Source: Herbaspirillum autotrophicum (GTDB lineage Bacteria; Pseudomonadota; Gammaproteobacteria; Burkholderiales; Burkholderiaceae_D). From it: a DNA stretch of 64,000 nucleotides. The position numbers and the translations under genes are program-made. The notes under the pieces are model-generated. The model saw only the letters and a program-made list of their open reading frames with translations, did not search any database and had not been told where the DNA came from. The DNA lies in assembly GCF_001189915.1 (NCBI RefSeq), contig NZ_LFLS01000011.1:92639-156638 (forward strand), written 5' to 3'. Within the stretch, counting starts at the first letter, position 1. Every line of letters begins with the position of its first letter. Below, piece by piece: positions 18,775 through 27,712 of this stretch.

Positions 18775-19521
18775 TTACTGCTCAGCCAACGGAGCGGTCA
18801 ATGGAACAAACGCGCCATAGTCATCAACGATGGAAAACGCGACGTGCGCTCCGGGGCCTGGCGCAGCAGGAGCATTTTTCAGCGAATAATGCTGTACACC
18901 GCCTGGCTCGACCATCGTGTAGTCGTCACTCTTGATTTGCTTATCGCCCACGGCCAGCGCCACACTTTGGAACGAGATGTAATACGGCGTAGGATTGCGC
19001 ACTTGCAACGCTTGGCCGCCGTCCGCTTTTACCAGACGCCACTCAAGCAGCCCAGGCGCGTTGTCTGGCTTGATCGCCAAATTGGCCGGACGGAAAAATA
19101 TCTTGGTGCGCAGACGGAATGCAAAGCGCAACTGGTTATCTTCTTCGCCTCCCACTCTGGGAGGAACTTCCAGCACATTGAGCCAGAACAAGGTTTCTTT
19201 ATCGGTGGCCAGCGGCTCTTTGGTATAAACCATGCGCATGACCTGGCTCTTGCCAGACTCGACACGAAAAACAGGTGGAGTCAGAATGAACGGCACATTG
19301 CTTTTTTCAGCGCTGAGTTTTTCATCCCCGGTATCGATCCACGCCTGGACCAGACGGGGAAACTGAGCATCGTCATTGGTCAGCTTGATGCTCACTTCAC
19401 GCTGTTGCGCGGGGTACACCACGCGTGTACCAGATAACATAATGCCGGCGTGAGCAGACAGCGACAGCAAGCTCGCAAAACTCAAAACCAACAAGGCAAA
19501 GCACCATTTCAAGTAGCGCAT
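18775..19521 (-). CDS. Periplasmic fimbrial chaperone, PapD/FimC family
   Basis: This chaperone caps pilins in the periplasm by donor-strand complementation. The product is 248 residues: a signal peptide MRYLKWCFALLVLSFASLL to AHA, then the first Ig-like domain (GIMLSGTRVVYPAQQREVSIKLTN) and the conserved PFILTPPVFRVESGKSQVMRMVY block containing the G1 strand region, then the second domain ending NDYGAF-like. The start at 19521 is set by the signal peptide; upstream in-frame codons to 19590 are not coding-like. It follows the major pilin gene and precedes the usher. Confidence 0.94.
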   Translation of the reverse strand: MRYLKWCFALLVLSFASLLSLSAHAGIMLSGTRVVYPAQQREVSIKLTNDDAQFPRLVQAWIDTGDEKLSAEKSNVPFILTPPVFRVESGKSQVMRMVYTKEPLATDKETLFWLNVLEVPPRVGGEEDNQLRFAFRLRTKIFFRPANLAIKPDNAPGLLEWRLVKADGGQALQVRNPTPYYISFQSVALAVGDKQIKSDDYTMVEPGGVQHYSLKNAPAAPGPGAHVAFSIVDDYGAFVPLTAPLAEQ

Positions 19522-19656
19522 TTTTTTCTCTTTGTAAAACCGGATTCGAACAGCAACTGTATTCAATCCTTGCAAATTCCGTCCTGCCACATGGCAGGAC
19601 GGAAGGCTTCAATCGCTCTGCTTCATTGCGATTTAAGTCTGATCAGATTTAACCAA

Positions 19657-20214
19657 TCAGTTAAACGCGATCGAGTACTGAACGTTGCTGTTGACAGTAC
19701 CTGCAGTAGCGGCGCCAGTAGCGAAGTACTGAGCCGAAAATGGCAGCACTGCTGTGTTGTTCGCAATCACGACCGGAGTCGACGATGTGTTGGTGAACAG
19801 GTTGATAGGAGCATTGGCTGCACCCGCATCGGCGATTTGCACTTGAACGTTGGTGGCGGTGCTACCGGCAGCCAGATTCAGGTTGCCGCTGGCAGCATCA
19901 ACCAGTGGGCTGGATGCTTCGAAATGTACGGAAGCGCGGGTTCCATCGGTGCAGCCAGTGTCGCCAGGACCGCCAACAACGATATTGAAACCGGTAGAAC
20001 CAGCAACAGCACCTTGGCTAGCCAGCGCAGTAGTCGACAGTGTTGGCAGCGACACTGTGAAGTCGCCGTTTGCCGCGCCAGCGGAACCGCCGTGCACAGC
20101 GCAAGTAACCGAAGTCAGCTGACCATTGAAAGTAATTGTGCCGTCAGCTGCCTGAGCCGAGCCTGCAAAGCCGATAGTTGCCAACAACGAGATGATGAGT
20201 GCTTGCTTTTTCAT
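19657..20214 (-). CDS. Major fimbrial subunit (type 1 pilin family)
   Basis: First gene of the fimbrial operon, 185 residues. A signal peptide (MKKQALIISLLATIGFAGSAQA) is followed by the pilin fold: DGTITFNGQLTSVTCAVHG carries the first conserved Cys, paired with the Cys in GDTGCTDGTRA, and the C-terminus SNVQYSIAFN is a pilin-type terminal strand. The mature chain is rich in Ala, Gly and Thr, as in major pilins. The ATG at 20214 has an AGGAAT site about 7-9 nt upstream. A palindromic operator candidate lies 114 nt upstream at 20328-20341, which makes this the most likely target of the neighbouring RcsB-like regulator. Confidence 0.92.
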   Translation of the reverse strand: MKKQALIISLLATIGFAGSAQAADGTITFNGQLTSVTCAVHGGSAGAANGDFTVSLPTLSTTALASQGAVAGSTGFNIVVGGPGDTGCTDGTRASVHFEASSPLVDAASGNLNLAAGSTATNVQVQIADAGAANAPINLFTNTSSTPVVIANNTAVLPFSAQYFATGAATAGTVNSNVQYSIAFN

Positions 20215-20327
20215 TTTAAGATTCCTAGAGATTGACGTTACCTTCTCCGCAGGTGCGGAAGAAGGGAGGAGCGCCCAGTAATTTGTTGAGCTAGCGACAG
20301 AATATTCGCCAGCAAAATCTCCGGAAA

Positions 20328-20341
20328 TAGGCCTGGTCCTA
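20328..20341 (-). promoter_or_regulatory. Rcs-box-like palindrome upstream of the major pilin gene (site 1)
   Basis: Plus-strand sequence TAGGCCTGGTCCTA, arms TAGGCC and GTCCTA around a TG spacer. It lies 114 nt before the pilin ATG. On the gene strand it continues into TATTTCC, as sites 2 and 4 do on the plus strand. Confidence 0.55.
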
Positions 20342-20529
20342 AAATGAAGGAATTTGTGCAATTGACAACAAGTTGTTGAAAAAACACCACTCATTCACAC
20401 GGATTTTCCATGAAAATTTCCCGTTTTTTGAACACGAACAGACTGATGAACGTCAGCAGCAGATCGACTTGACGGAAGCAGCATCGCCGAGTGAGATTGC
20501 ACCGTGGCACATTGTTGTCCGTCAACTTG

Positions 20530-20640
20530 GATGACGAACATTTTCGACAGGCATGATGTCTCCCCCGCAGGCACTGCATGCCCCGTGAAAGATGGTTGTT
20601 TTTCGAAGAATTCAAGTCCGGGGCAATCAGGCTGACCGCA
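20530..20640 (+). pseudogene. Decayed left end and orfA start of an IS3-family element
   Basis: The stretch CATTTTCGACAGGCATGATG followed by an ATG near 20578 and codons for MPRERWLFFEEFKSGAIRLT matches, with many substitutions, the left end and orfA start of the IS3-family remnant at 62950-63060 (MARERRLFSEEFKREAVKLV). No terminal repeat or full orfA survives. It lies in the otherwise empty 734-nt gap between the pilin gene and the response regulator, and may mark an old insertion in the fimbrial regulatory region. Confidence 0.55.
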
Positions 20641-20948
20641 ACAGACGACGACAGCACAATGGGTGACGGATGCATTATTGATGGCAGTCGCGCGGCGACG
20701 CCGCCCCCGGGCCGCATTACATCATTGCGGCCCCGACGCTGAGGACCGGACGCCAGCGCAAAGGAACATTCCGGCACAAGAAATGATTGACGCGCCGATA
20801 TGCCCGGCCATCCGGATAGCTTTTACATTCGCCTCGACAGCACTGCTCCATCAGCCATCTCATCCCGCTACAGCCGGAGAACTTGCATGCACCCGGCAGA
20901 AGTGCCCGGCATAACGGGAAGGGGCAAGGCCGCTTGAATTGACTGCGA

Positions 20949-21650
20949 CTACTTCGTGGTGTCTTCAGCCGCATCAAAAGCCCGAGACATCGGCGACGAT
21001 GTCACAAACCCGTTTTCCATCGCATATCTGATGAGATCCACATCCTGCTTGACCCCCAGTTTTTCCATCGCCTTGGTTTTTTGCGTGCTGATAGTCTTCT
21101 TGCTTCTGTTGAGCTGCTCGGCAATTTCATTGACCGTCAGCCCTGAAGCATAAAGACGCACTACTTCCGATTCGCGCTGGGTCAGCGCACTGGCGACGAC
21201 ATCACCATTGCGCTTGCGGTCAATCAATTCATTAATATTATTTATCGTGGGAGAAAAGTAATTCCCTCCCGTGTGCGCTGCATAAATCGCAGGAACCAAA
21301 TAGGAAACGGCATCCGACTTGCTGGTGATGCACGAAATACCGAGCGCCAGAAGTGAGCGCAGCAAGGCCGGGCTGTCGAGCATGGTCAACACCACGATCT
21401 TCATCATCGGATAGCGTCGTTGAATAAATGAAAACAAGGCAATGCCATCGCCGTATTCGCCACCGGGCATAGAGTAGTCTGAAATCAAGACATCACATTG
21501 ATTCTTTTCCAGAAATGCAATCAGCTCCGTTGAATTGCGTGCACTGCCAACCACTTTCAGATTGATTACGCTCGACAATTCCTGCTCGATACCGATAATC
21601 ACAGCCGGATGATCGTCGACGATGACCACGCGAATCGAAAAATTATCCAT
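20949..21650 (-). CDS. RcsB-like response regulator (REC plus LuxR-type helix-turn-helix)
   Basis: A 233-residue response regulator. The receiver domain has the acidic pair in VVIVDDHPAV, the phospho-acceptor Asp near residue 58 in DVLISDYSMPGGEYGDG and a Lys in CITSKSD. The LuxR-type DNA-binding domain follows (LTQRESEVVRLYASGLTVNEIAEQL, then NRSKKTISTQKTKAMEKLGV). The wording GDGIALFSFIQRRYP and KKTISTQKTKAMEKLGV is strikingly close to enterobacterial RcsB, more so than to BvgA or NarL. The start at 21650 has AAGGAA upstream. It lies between the fimbrial operon and the hybrid kinase, so a kinase-to-regulator phosphorelay controlling the fimbriae is likely. Confidence 0.9.
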   Translation of the reverse strand: MDNFSIRVVIVDDHPAVIIGIEQELSSVINLKVVGSARNSTELIAFLEKNQCDVLISDYSMPGGEYGDGIALFSFIQRRYPMMKIVVLTMLDSPALLRSLLALGISCITSKSDAVSYLVPAIYAAHTGGNYFSPTINNINELIDRKRNGDVVASALTQRESEVVRLYASGLTVNEIAEQLNRSKKTISTQKTKAMEKLGVKQDVDLIRYAMENGFVTSSPMSRAFDAAEDTTK

Positions 21651-21764
21651 TGCAGATTTCCTTGTATTCTTTTGCAACGAGAATTAAGACATCACACCAC
21701 TGGCAGTATGTCTCCGCCAATAATCATGCCACGAATTAACGATGGGTTGAAGCCTGCGACTGCT

Positions 21765-22140
21765 GACTGGCAACTCATCGTCAACGTCGCCCGATACCCC
21801 TCCTCCCTGCGGTCACTGCCGGCCGGGTCTGAGTACAACGCGCGGTCAACGGGATACTCAACGTTCCGTTGGCAGTGGCAGCAAGCGTGCATTTATTCTT
21901 GTTTCCAGCCACCTTCGTGTCCGGACCACCTTTCGAATGCAACCTGCGCCAAGTCCGGCGGCACAAATCCGCGCAATGGTTCGGCTGGCGGCCGCAATGA
22001 CTGGCGCGCAATTTTTTTGGGGTGGACATGAGTACCGGTTCCGGCAAAGCGTTTCGCCATGGGTTCATCATCAACAATGACGGCAAAGCTGTGTCCACGG
22101 AATACCAAAGAAAATTCCAGACCTGATTCAATGTGCAAAC
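21765..22140 (-). pseudogene. Decayed fimbrial subunit gene, frameshifted
   Basis: On the minus strand a frame ending KCTLAATANGTLSIPLTAR then CTQTRPAVTAG strongly resembles the C-terminal part of pilin-family proteins; the TQTRPAVT run is nearly shared with the tip adhesin of this operon (IQTRPAVT). The frame then shifts by one, and a second frame supplies YRATLTMSCQ, which looks like the final pilin beta strand. Upstream of about 21960 I cannot follow the homology. I read this as a dead minor-pilin copy. Confidence 0.4.
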
Positions 22141-22355
22141 CACGTCATGCCAGCTCCATCAAGTCGCTTGCAGAGATGAAAGCGTATTTGCCCCCTCCGA
22201 ACAGTGAGGGCGGTACATCTTATCGATAAACCAATGCGTATTGAATGCAGGAATTCGCAGTAAAACGTTCCTGAGAATGGATGGAATCTGTGCCTCGCTG
22301 TCCAGCTTCCTCAGCGCAAAGAACCAGACCGGACCGTTCCGACCCAACCAAAACA

Positions 22356-22433
22356 ATTATATTTATAGCAACTTTCCATAAGAATCAGCCAAAGCCGTAA
22401 TCGGCAAAAAAATGCATAAGCCCAGTCCTATTT
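22356..22433 (+). repeat. 78-nt repeat, copy 1 (with palindrome site 2)
   Basis: Shares a diverged but clear match with 26891-26969, beginning ATTATATTT-TAGCAAC, continuing AATCAGCC and ending GCATA-GCCC-GTCCTATTT. The two copies are direct repeats flanking the hybrid kinase gene and its upstream small genes. Confidence 0.6.
22417..22430 (+). promoter_or_regulatory. Rcs-box-like palindrome (site 2)
   Basis: Sequence TAAGCCCAGTCCTA. Compared with the published enterobacterial RcsAB box TAAGAATATTCCTA it keeps TAAG at the left, TCCTA at the right, and the same 14-nt spacing. It lies 87 nt beyond the 3' end of the hybrid kinase gene, near the decayed pilin. Confidence 0.5.
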
Positions 22434-22518
22434 CCATGTCGATATCTCTCCACTCTGCGCCAAAGGATGCCGCAATCGGTTCTTCTTGCCACAGGACCTA
22501 TGTGCCCTCTCCCGTCTG

Positions 22519-25500
22519 CTATTGTGCGGTCTGTTCCAGAACGCACAATACTTCATCCAGCATCGCGTCAAATTTCGGCACGCTTTCAGTCAATGCCGCA
22601 ACATCTGCCGTACTGGCAAGATGTTCCATGCGCCGGCAAACGGCAACCACGGCAGTTTCACCGATCATCGCAAATACGCCTTTGATTGAATGCAACTGCT
22701 CTTGCATCTGAGCAAAATCATTGGTGGCCAGCGCGCGATAAATCATTGCGATCGAATCAGTATTGGTAACGCGCATTGTTTGCAACAATGCCTTGCTCAG
22801 CACCGGCTTGCTCAAATTCGGCGAATGAAAGGACGCCGTCCCGCCGCCGCAATGCTTGCGCACCATCTGATCAATTTGCGCCAGCGACATCGGCTTGAGC
22901 AACACATCGGTAATACCGATCTGCTTGCAACGCTGGCGTTCTTCCGGTCCCGCGTGCGCGGTGATGGCAATGATCGGCAACCTGGTACCGCGCCGCCGTA
23001 ACGATGTGGTCAGCATATAGCCATCCATACCCGACATGTTCAAATCGGTAAACACCATGTCATATTGATTTTTCTCAAACAACGCCAAGGCAGCCTGACC
23101 GCTGTTGGCCAAATCTGCCGGGTAGCCCAGGGTTGCAAATTGATCGTGGATCAACGCCAGATTGATTTTGTGGTCCTCCACCACAAGTGTTCTGACGGCC
23201 GGTATCGCAAAGGCGTTTGTTTCAGTTGGCTGGCCCGGTGCAGCATCAGCCGCGCCCTCCTCCGGCACCAGGGCCAGTGCGATTGCATTACGCAAACCAT
23301 CAAGGCAATAACATGACAGCGCGGTACGTCTGCCCCGAGTAACCGCTTTTCTCGGACCATCCTCCGCCACATCGATCACCCACGATGCTTTATCACAGGC
23401 CAGATTTTCGTCGGCAAAACTCCAGCTGCGTGATCCACCGAAAATCAGCAGGGGCAATGCCATTGCCGGCATCTCTGCCGGATCACTGATCAGGTTGACT
23501 TGTATACCCCAGTACCGTAGCTGCTCACCGATAAACTCGCACCACTCCGGCGCGGAACACAGCAGAACCACCGTCGGGAAATCGGGAAAAGCATTGTGCA
23601 ACTTCTGCACATTGCCGGCCAATTGTAAAGGCAGGCGAATGGTAAAAATACTGCCGGCAGCATCGCTTACATCGAGTGCAATAGTGCCGCCCATCAGCTC
23701 AATCAACCGTTTGCATAACGCCAGGCCAAGACCGGTGCCGCCAAACCGGCGACTAATCGATGTGTCGCCTTGAATGAAAGGCTGAAACAAAGCCAAGCGC
23801 TGCGGCGCGGTAATGCCAATGCCCGAATCACTGACACTGATCGTCAACACCGGCGGCCCACTGCCGCCGGCAAGACTACTGGCCCAGATAGTCACCTTGC
23901 CACTTTCGGTAAACTTGATCGCATTGCTCAGCAGATTCAGCAACACCTGACGCAAGCGGGCCGGATCACCGCGATAGTGACGCGGCATATCCGGCGGCAT
24001 CGTGTAAAACAGTCCCAAGCCCTTGGCGTCGGCCAGCGGTGCAAATACCAGTGCCACCTGTTCAATGACATCCAGCACGTCAAAGTCGATATTCTCGATC
24101 GTCATTTGTCCGGATTCTGCTTTCGAAAAATCCAGGATGTCGTTGATGATGGTAAGCAGCGCTTTCGATGAAGAACTTACCGTGCGCAGGCGATCCGCTT
24201 GCAGCTCTGTCAGTTCGGTACGCTCCAGCAACTCCAGATTGCCGAGGATGGCGTTGAGCGGGGTCCTTATTTCATGACTCATGGTCGCCAGAAACGACGA
24301 CTTCGTCTGGCTTGCAATGTCTGCCGCAATACGCGCTTCTTCCAATTTTCTCTCCAATAGCTTGCGCGTGGTAATGTTGGAAACACTACACAACAGAACA
24401 TCCTCACTTTGATACTTGGTCTCCACCAGATTGACCAACAGATGCGACTCGGTACCATCTGCGGCCGTGATGGCAAGATCCTGCTCGATAAACCGATTGC
24501 CGCGCCGGTTGCCTGCTCCTCCCAGATTGCGCCAATACAAATTGAGAAATTTCCCCTGAAGTGATATGGCTTCATCGTCATAGGAACGCATCACATCATT
24601 CTTCAATAATGTATCCCCCTTGACCGACAGCAAACTCAAACCCACGGGGGCAGTAGCAATAATGGTCCGGCTCAGTTCTTCGCTCTCGAACACACGCTGT
24701 GAATGGCGGTAGGTCGGCATGAATACCTTCCGATCGAACGACCACAAGAACCCCCAAAGTACGCTGAGCATGATCAAGGACCCGCCGCCGTATGCAAGCA
24801 AGATCGGCCAGCGCGCTGCCAATATGGTGCGCCACGAATAGGTGTAAGCGAAGATCCAACCGGTATCCGACAACGGTTCGCTGAACGTGAAATCGCCCGC
24901 TTCGTAGTAGTGGTCAGAAGATTGCAGATTTTTTTTCCAGCTTTGGGAGGCAAGGACGCGCCGGGGCAGATCATGATCGACAGACTGGTCTCCCCGCACG
25001 CTCAATATTTGCCTGCCCTGACTGTCGAGAATCAAAAAATTCCCGTCATAATCGCCATCATTCAAGACATCCGATAATGCATTGCTTCCCAGGCTGCTCA
25101 CAAACACAATAAAAGCGTGTCCCTCATCAAATGCAGGGATCACCAATCTGAACATTTTTTCTCCGGTGAACAGGTCGTCCCATGCAGGCAACCAGATAAT
25201 GCGTCTGGATTCATGAAATTTTCTGGCAATCACGGGATCGCGAAAATTCCCTATATCCGGCGCCAGCCGCCGGATCAGACCTGAGACATCTTCGCCAGCG
25301 GCGAGGTTGACCAAGTCATTGGGCGGGGGTGGCGCGATGGTAATGAAGGTGTGATCGAGATTGTAGAAAAAAATACTGACAGGCATGCGTCGCGCCTGGA
25401 CACTGGCGCTGAGGGTATACGCCAGCTCCCCGGCCAGCGCCAGATAGTCGGCATAGACATTGACCGGACATTTTCCTTTGGCCTCGCCCAGCGACAATTG

Positions 25501-25827
25501 CGGCAGTACCTTGCTGTTGATCTGGATGACCGCCCGGCAGCCCTGAGAAGAAAAATCATTGAGCAGCGTTTGCTTCGGCCGGCGGCGGTCTGACCATAGC
25601 ATTTCCGCATTGATCACGCCGCGGCGCAGTGCCGCCTGCTTAGTCTCGATCACGAGCAACAGCAACGCCTTGTGCCGCAAATAGACAGAACGCCCCTCGC
25701 CGATGTAATCCTTGATGCTGGACCAGATCGCCAGCACGCTGGCGGCGACAATCATGACCGACAAAGCCAACCCGCCGCCCCACAACAACCAGCGCTGATA
25801 GCGTCTGAACAAAGCGATTCTGTGCAT
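22519..25827 (-). CDS. Hybrid sensor histidine kinase with receiver and HPt domains (RcsC/BvgS-like)
   Basis: A 1102-residue membrane sensor. A transmembrane segment near residues 15-35 and another near 335-355 enclose a periplasmic sensing domain of about 300 residues of no family I recognise. A PAS-like region follows, then HisKA ([19 protein letters not shown]), HATPase (GTGLGLALCKRLIELMGG), a receiver with Asp in DMVFTDLNMSGMDGY, and a C-terminal HPt with His in QLHSIKGVFAMIGE. A complete phosphorelay (His-Asp-His) is thus encoded in one chain, with the final Asp expected on the RcsB-like regulator next door. It is transcribed in the same direction as that gene but 868 nt apart. Confidence 0.93.
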   Translation of the reverse strand: MHRIALFRRYQRWLLWGGGLALSVMIVAASVLAIWSSIKDYIGEGRSVYLRHKALLLLVIETKQAALRRGVINAEMLWSDRRRPKQTLLNDFSSQGCRAVIQINSKVLPQLSLGEAKGKCPVNVYADYLALAGELAYTLSASVQARRMPVSIFFYNLDHTFITIAPPPPNDLVNLAAGEDVSGLIRRLAPDIGNFRDPVIARKFHESRRIIWLPAWDDLFTGEKMFRLVIPAFDEGHAFIVFVSSLGSNALSDVLNDGDYDGNFLILDSQGRQILSVRGDQSVDHDLPRRVLASQSWKKNLQSSDHYYEAGDFTFSEPLSDTGWIFAYTYSWRTILAARWPILLAYGGGSLIMLSVLWGFLWSFDRKVFMPTYRHSQRVFESEELSRTIIATAPVGLSLLSVKGDTLLKNDVMRSYDDEAISLQGKFLNLYWRNLGGAGNRRGNRFIEQDLAITAADGTESHLLVNLVETKYQSEDVLLCSVSNITTRKLLERKLEEARIAADIASQTKSSFLATMSHEIRTPLNAILGNLELLERTELTELQADRLRTVSSSSKALLTIINDILDFSKAESGQMTIENIDFDVLDVIEQVALVFAPLADAKGLGLFYTMPPDMPRHYRGDPARLRQVLLNLLSNAIKFTESGKVTIWASSLAGGSGPPVLTISVSDSGIGITAPQRLALFQPFIQGDTSISRRFGGTGLGLALCKRLIELMGGTIALDVSDAAGSIFTIRLPLQLAGNVQKLHNAFPDFPTVVLLCSAPEWCEFIGEQLRYWGIQVNLISDPAEMPAMALPLLIFGGSRSWSFADENLACDKASWVIDVAEDGPRKAVTRGRRTALSCYCLDGLRNAIALALVPEEGAADAAPGQPTETNAFAIPAVRTLVVEDHKINLALIHDQFATLGYPADLANSGQAALALFEKNQYDMVFTDLNMSGMDGYMLTTSLRRRGTRLPIIAITAHAGPEERQRCKQIGITDVLLKPMSLAQIDQMVRKHCGGGTASFHSPNLSKPVLSKALLQTMRVTNTDSIAMIYRALATNDFAQMQEQLHSIKGVFAMIGETAVVAVCRRMEHLASTADVAALTESVPKFDAMLDEVLCVLEQTAQ

Positions 25828-25927
25828 GTTTTACCGATTCAATAATGCAGCGGTTCTGAACAAGGCGCCCGGTTGTTTGACAAAAGCGCAATACATCGAA
25901 AGAGAATTGTGTATTTCGCCCCGTGTT

Positions 25928-25941
25928 TCAGACCAGTCCTA
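25928..25941 (+). promoter_or_regulatory. Rcs-box-like palindrome (site 3)
   Basis: Sequence TCAGACCAGTCCTA, 101 nt upstream of the hybrid kinase ATG (minus strand) and 86 nt upstream of the small gene at 26027 (plus strand). It could serve either or both. Confidence 0.5.
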
Positions 25942-26026
25942 TTGCTGCAAAGAATATTTCAATTTAAATTCGACTCAACGCGAAAGTGTTATCGGCACAA
26001 GAATACAAAAAGATAGAAATATTAAG

Positions 26027-26212
26027 ATGAAACAGGATAATTCAACAAAAGCCGCACAGCTTCTGCTCGGCTATGCACGCCTCTCAAACACTGAAGCCAT
26101 ACATTTCACAAAAGGCATGAATCAGTTCATTTTTGCATCGCCGTCGCAAAAACGACAAATGATGGAATGCTGGAAACAGCAAGGACAAGCATTGCCCGAC
26201 GAACAACGGTGA
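26027..26212 (+). CDS. Small unknown protein, 61 residues
   Basis: A short frame (MKQDNSTKAAQLLLGYARLS onward, ending CWKQQGQALPDEQR) divergent from the hybrid kinase. No signal peptide or membrane segment; likely helical and cytoplasmic. A longer frame starts at 25826 but its first 67 codons overlap the kinase promoter region and look non-coding. The ribosome site is weak (AAGATAGAAA). Support is the clean stop-to-stop composition and the regulatory palindrome 86 nt upstream. I do not recognise the family. Confidence 0.5.
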   Translation: MKQDNSTKAAQLLLGYARLSNTEAIHFTKGMNQFIFASPSQKRQMMECWKQQGQALPDEQR

Positions 26213-26351
26213 TCATCAGGCATAACGGATTTTTACTCAACGACAGAATGATTTTTTCCAAATCTGTAAAACATGAGCATGAAACACAACCAATCGACGA
26301 TTTTATATGAGCGCACTAATAAAATTATCGCCGGCACGCGTACTGTTGTTT

Positions 26352-26705
26352 TCAGATATCGTGCCCATGGAGAATCCCCAGGTGATCCGTACGGCGCCGC
26401 GATTGCATGTTCAAATTTGATTTTTTGCAGCTTTCGGTAAAAGCGAAGTCTCGGGCAACTATATTTTGCAAATCCAGATAAATCAACAAAATGGCGTCTT
26501 TTTCAATCATGCCGGGAGAGGTCAGCATGCGCTCATCAAGAATGCGTTTTGCCTGTGCCTCATTGCCGTCGCACATATCGACAACAAACGACCATTGACG
26601 CTCTTGCGGAGACTGCTGCAGAAACTCCTGCCGGTGACTCAGAAATTTATATAGAAAGCAGAACACAATCAAAAGAAAGACCAGGCCGGGAATAGCATTA
26701 TTCAT
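26352..26705 (-). CDS. Small membrane-anchored unknown protein
   Basis: A 117-residue protein with one N-terminal transmembrane segment (AIPGLVFLLIVFCFLYKFL) and a soluble remainder of about 95 residues with many charged residues. The ATG at 26705 has an AAGGG site 9 nt upstream; an in-frame GTG lies three codons earlier. No family recognised. It lies between the hybrid kinase and the stray minor pilin, convergent with the small gene at 26027. Confidence 0.6.
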   Translation of the reverse strand: MNNAIPGLVFLLIVFCFLYKFLSHRQEFLQQSPQERQWSFVVDMCDGNEAQAKRILDERMLTSPGMIEKDAILLIYLDLQNIVARDFAFTESCKKSNLNMQSRRRTDHLGILHGHDI

Positions 26706-26890
26706 TATCAACACCCTTGATTAAACTGACTTGACAGACAACCGGCCTCAGATGCCGATACCAACAATTTATTTCTGCCGTTAAGTAATTGAACCAGCCG
26801 TAGCAACAATGAAATCACGAGGGAAAACCGTATATCAATTTGACATCCCCTGTTTCCAGCTTGACCGCCAGACCTCGACACCACTGAAAT

Positions 26891-26969
26891 GATTATATTT
26901 TTAGCAACCCGCCAAGGAAATCAGCCCGAGCCGCAATTGATGCGCGAATGCATAGGCCCGGTCCTATTT
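26891..26969 (+). repeat. 78-nt repeat, copy 2 (with palindrome site 4)
   Basis: Diverged direct repeat of 22356-22433, with the palindrome at its right end. It lies about 230 nt upstream of the minor pilin gene at 27198 and is oriented toward it. Confidence 0.6.
26953..26966 (+). promoter_or_regulatory. Rcs-box-like palindrome upstream of the stray minor pilin (site 4)
   Basis: Sequence TAGGCCCGGTCCTA; arms TAGGCC and GTCCTA around a CG spacer. It is 12 of 14 identical to site 1 upstream of the major pilin. Confidence 0.55.
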
Positions 26970-27197
26970 GCGTATGGCGGCACATGAAGCAAGGATGAAA
27001 ACACTGTTCAAATAACTGATATCGGGAAAGGAGGCACATCGCTTCAGGCAGACACGCATATAACTACAGACAACGGCCTCGGGTCAGCGAGGTTTTTCTT
27101 TGGTTGAAGTCCGGCATCCAATTTTTAGGCAACACATCACATGCGTGAACAGATCGCGCATTTACCGCAAGGTGCTCACCCCTGGGAAGGAAAAATA

Positions 27198-27590
27198 ATG
27201 ACAACTGCAACAACAGCATGGAAGACAATTTCAGCAGGCTTTGCTCTGCTTTCTATCGCAACAGCGACAATGGCAAGTCCGGTTGGCGGCATCGCTTACT
27301 TTAGCGGGAAGATTGTTGAACCACCGTGCTCAGCGACACTAAACCAGATCGCAACACCCGCGAACCAGGTGAGTATCAATTGCACCCGACCGAGCGCATT
27401 TGCAGTGTCCTTCCAATCCGTTGCGAGGTCAGTAGCAGGCTCCGCTGCAAGTCTGGCAACGCAGGAAACCAGCAAGCCGGTTCGCTACAGCACTGGAATA
27501 CGGGAGCAACGTTCGGTCAACATCCCCTCGACTTCTTCGAATGCCCGCAGCAGTCTGCTCTTGACGACAATCACGATCACCTATCAATGA
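27198..27590 (+). CDS. Short minor fimbrial subunit (pilin-like)
   Basis: A 130-residue secreted protein: signal peptide (MTTATTAWKTISAGFALLSI to ATMA), then a pilin N-terminus GGIAYFSGKIVEPPCSATL with one Cys paired to the Cys in VSINCTRPS, and a terminal strand SLLLTTITITYQ. The mature chain of about 105 residues is shorter than a normal pilin of about 150, so it may be a chain-terminating or anchoring subunit, or a shortened relic. The ATG at 27198 has AAGGA upstream; a 19-codon longer frame from 27141 is not signal-like. It is encoded away from the fimbrial operon but beyond the kinase, with palindrome site 4 upstream. Confidence 0.75.
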   Translation: MTTATTAWKTISAGFALLSIATATMASPVGGIAYFSGKIVEPPCSATLNQIATPANQVSINCTRPSAFAVSFQSVARSVAGSAASLATQETSKPVRYSTGIREQRSVNIPSTSSNARSSLLLTTITITYQ

Positions 27591-27712
27591 TGCTGCAATT
27601 AAAACGACAGGACGCCTACGGGGGGGCGAAGACATCCTGCCGCCAGTCTGAAAAGTTATCAGCCGATGCAGACTGGAGATGCCATTCTACGAAGCGGGGA
27701 TGACGGGAGCCA

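Larger units (their letters stand above)
21651..22518. other. Long gap between response regulator and hybrid kinase
   Basis: An 868-nt gap without an intact gene. It contains a decayed pilin-like sequence (about 21765-22140, minus strand), a 78-nt segment at 22356-22433 that matches 26891-26969, and palindrome site 2. The promoter of the response regulator is presumably near 21660-21720. Confidence 0.5.
26706..27197. other. Intergenic region upstream of the stray minor pilin
   Basis: A 492-nt gap holding the second copy of the 78-nt repeat (26891-26969) with palindrome site 4. The remainder, including a CGGGTCAGCGAGG stretch near 27075, shows no gene. Confidence 0.5.
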
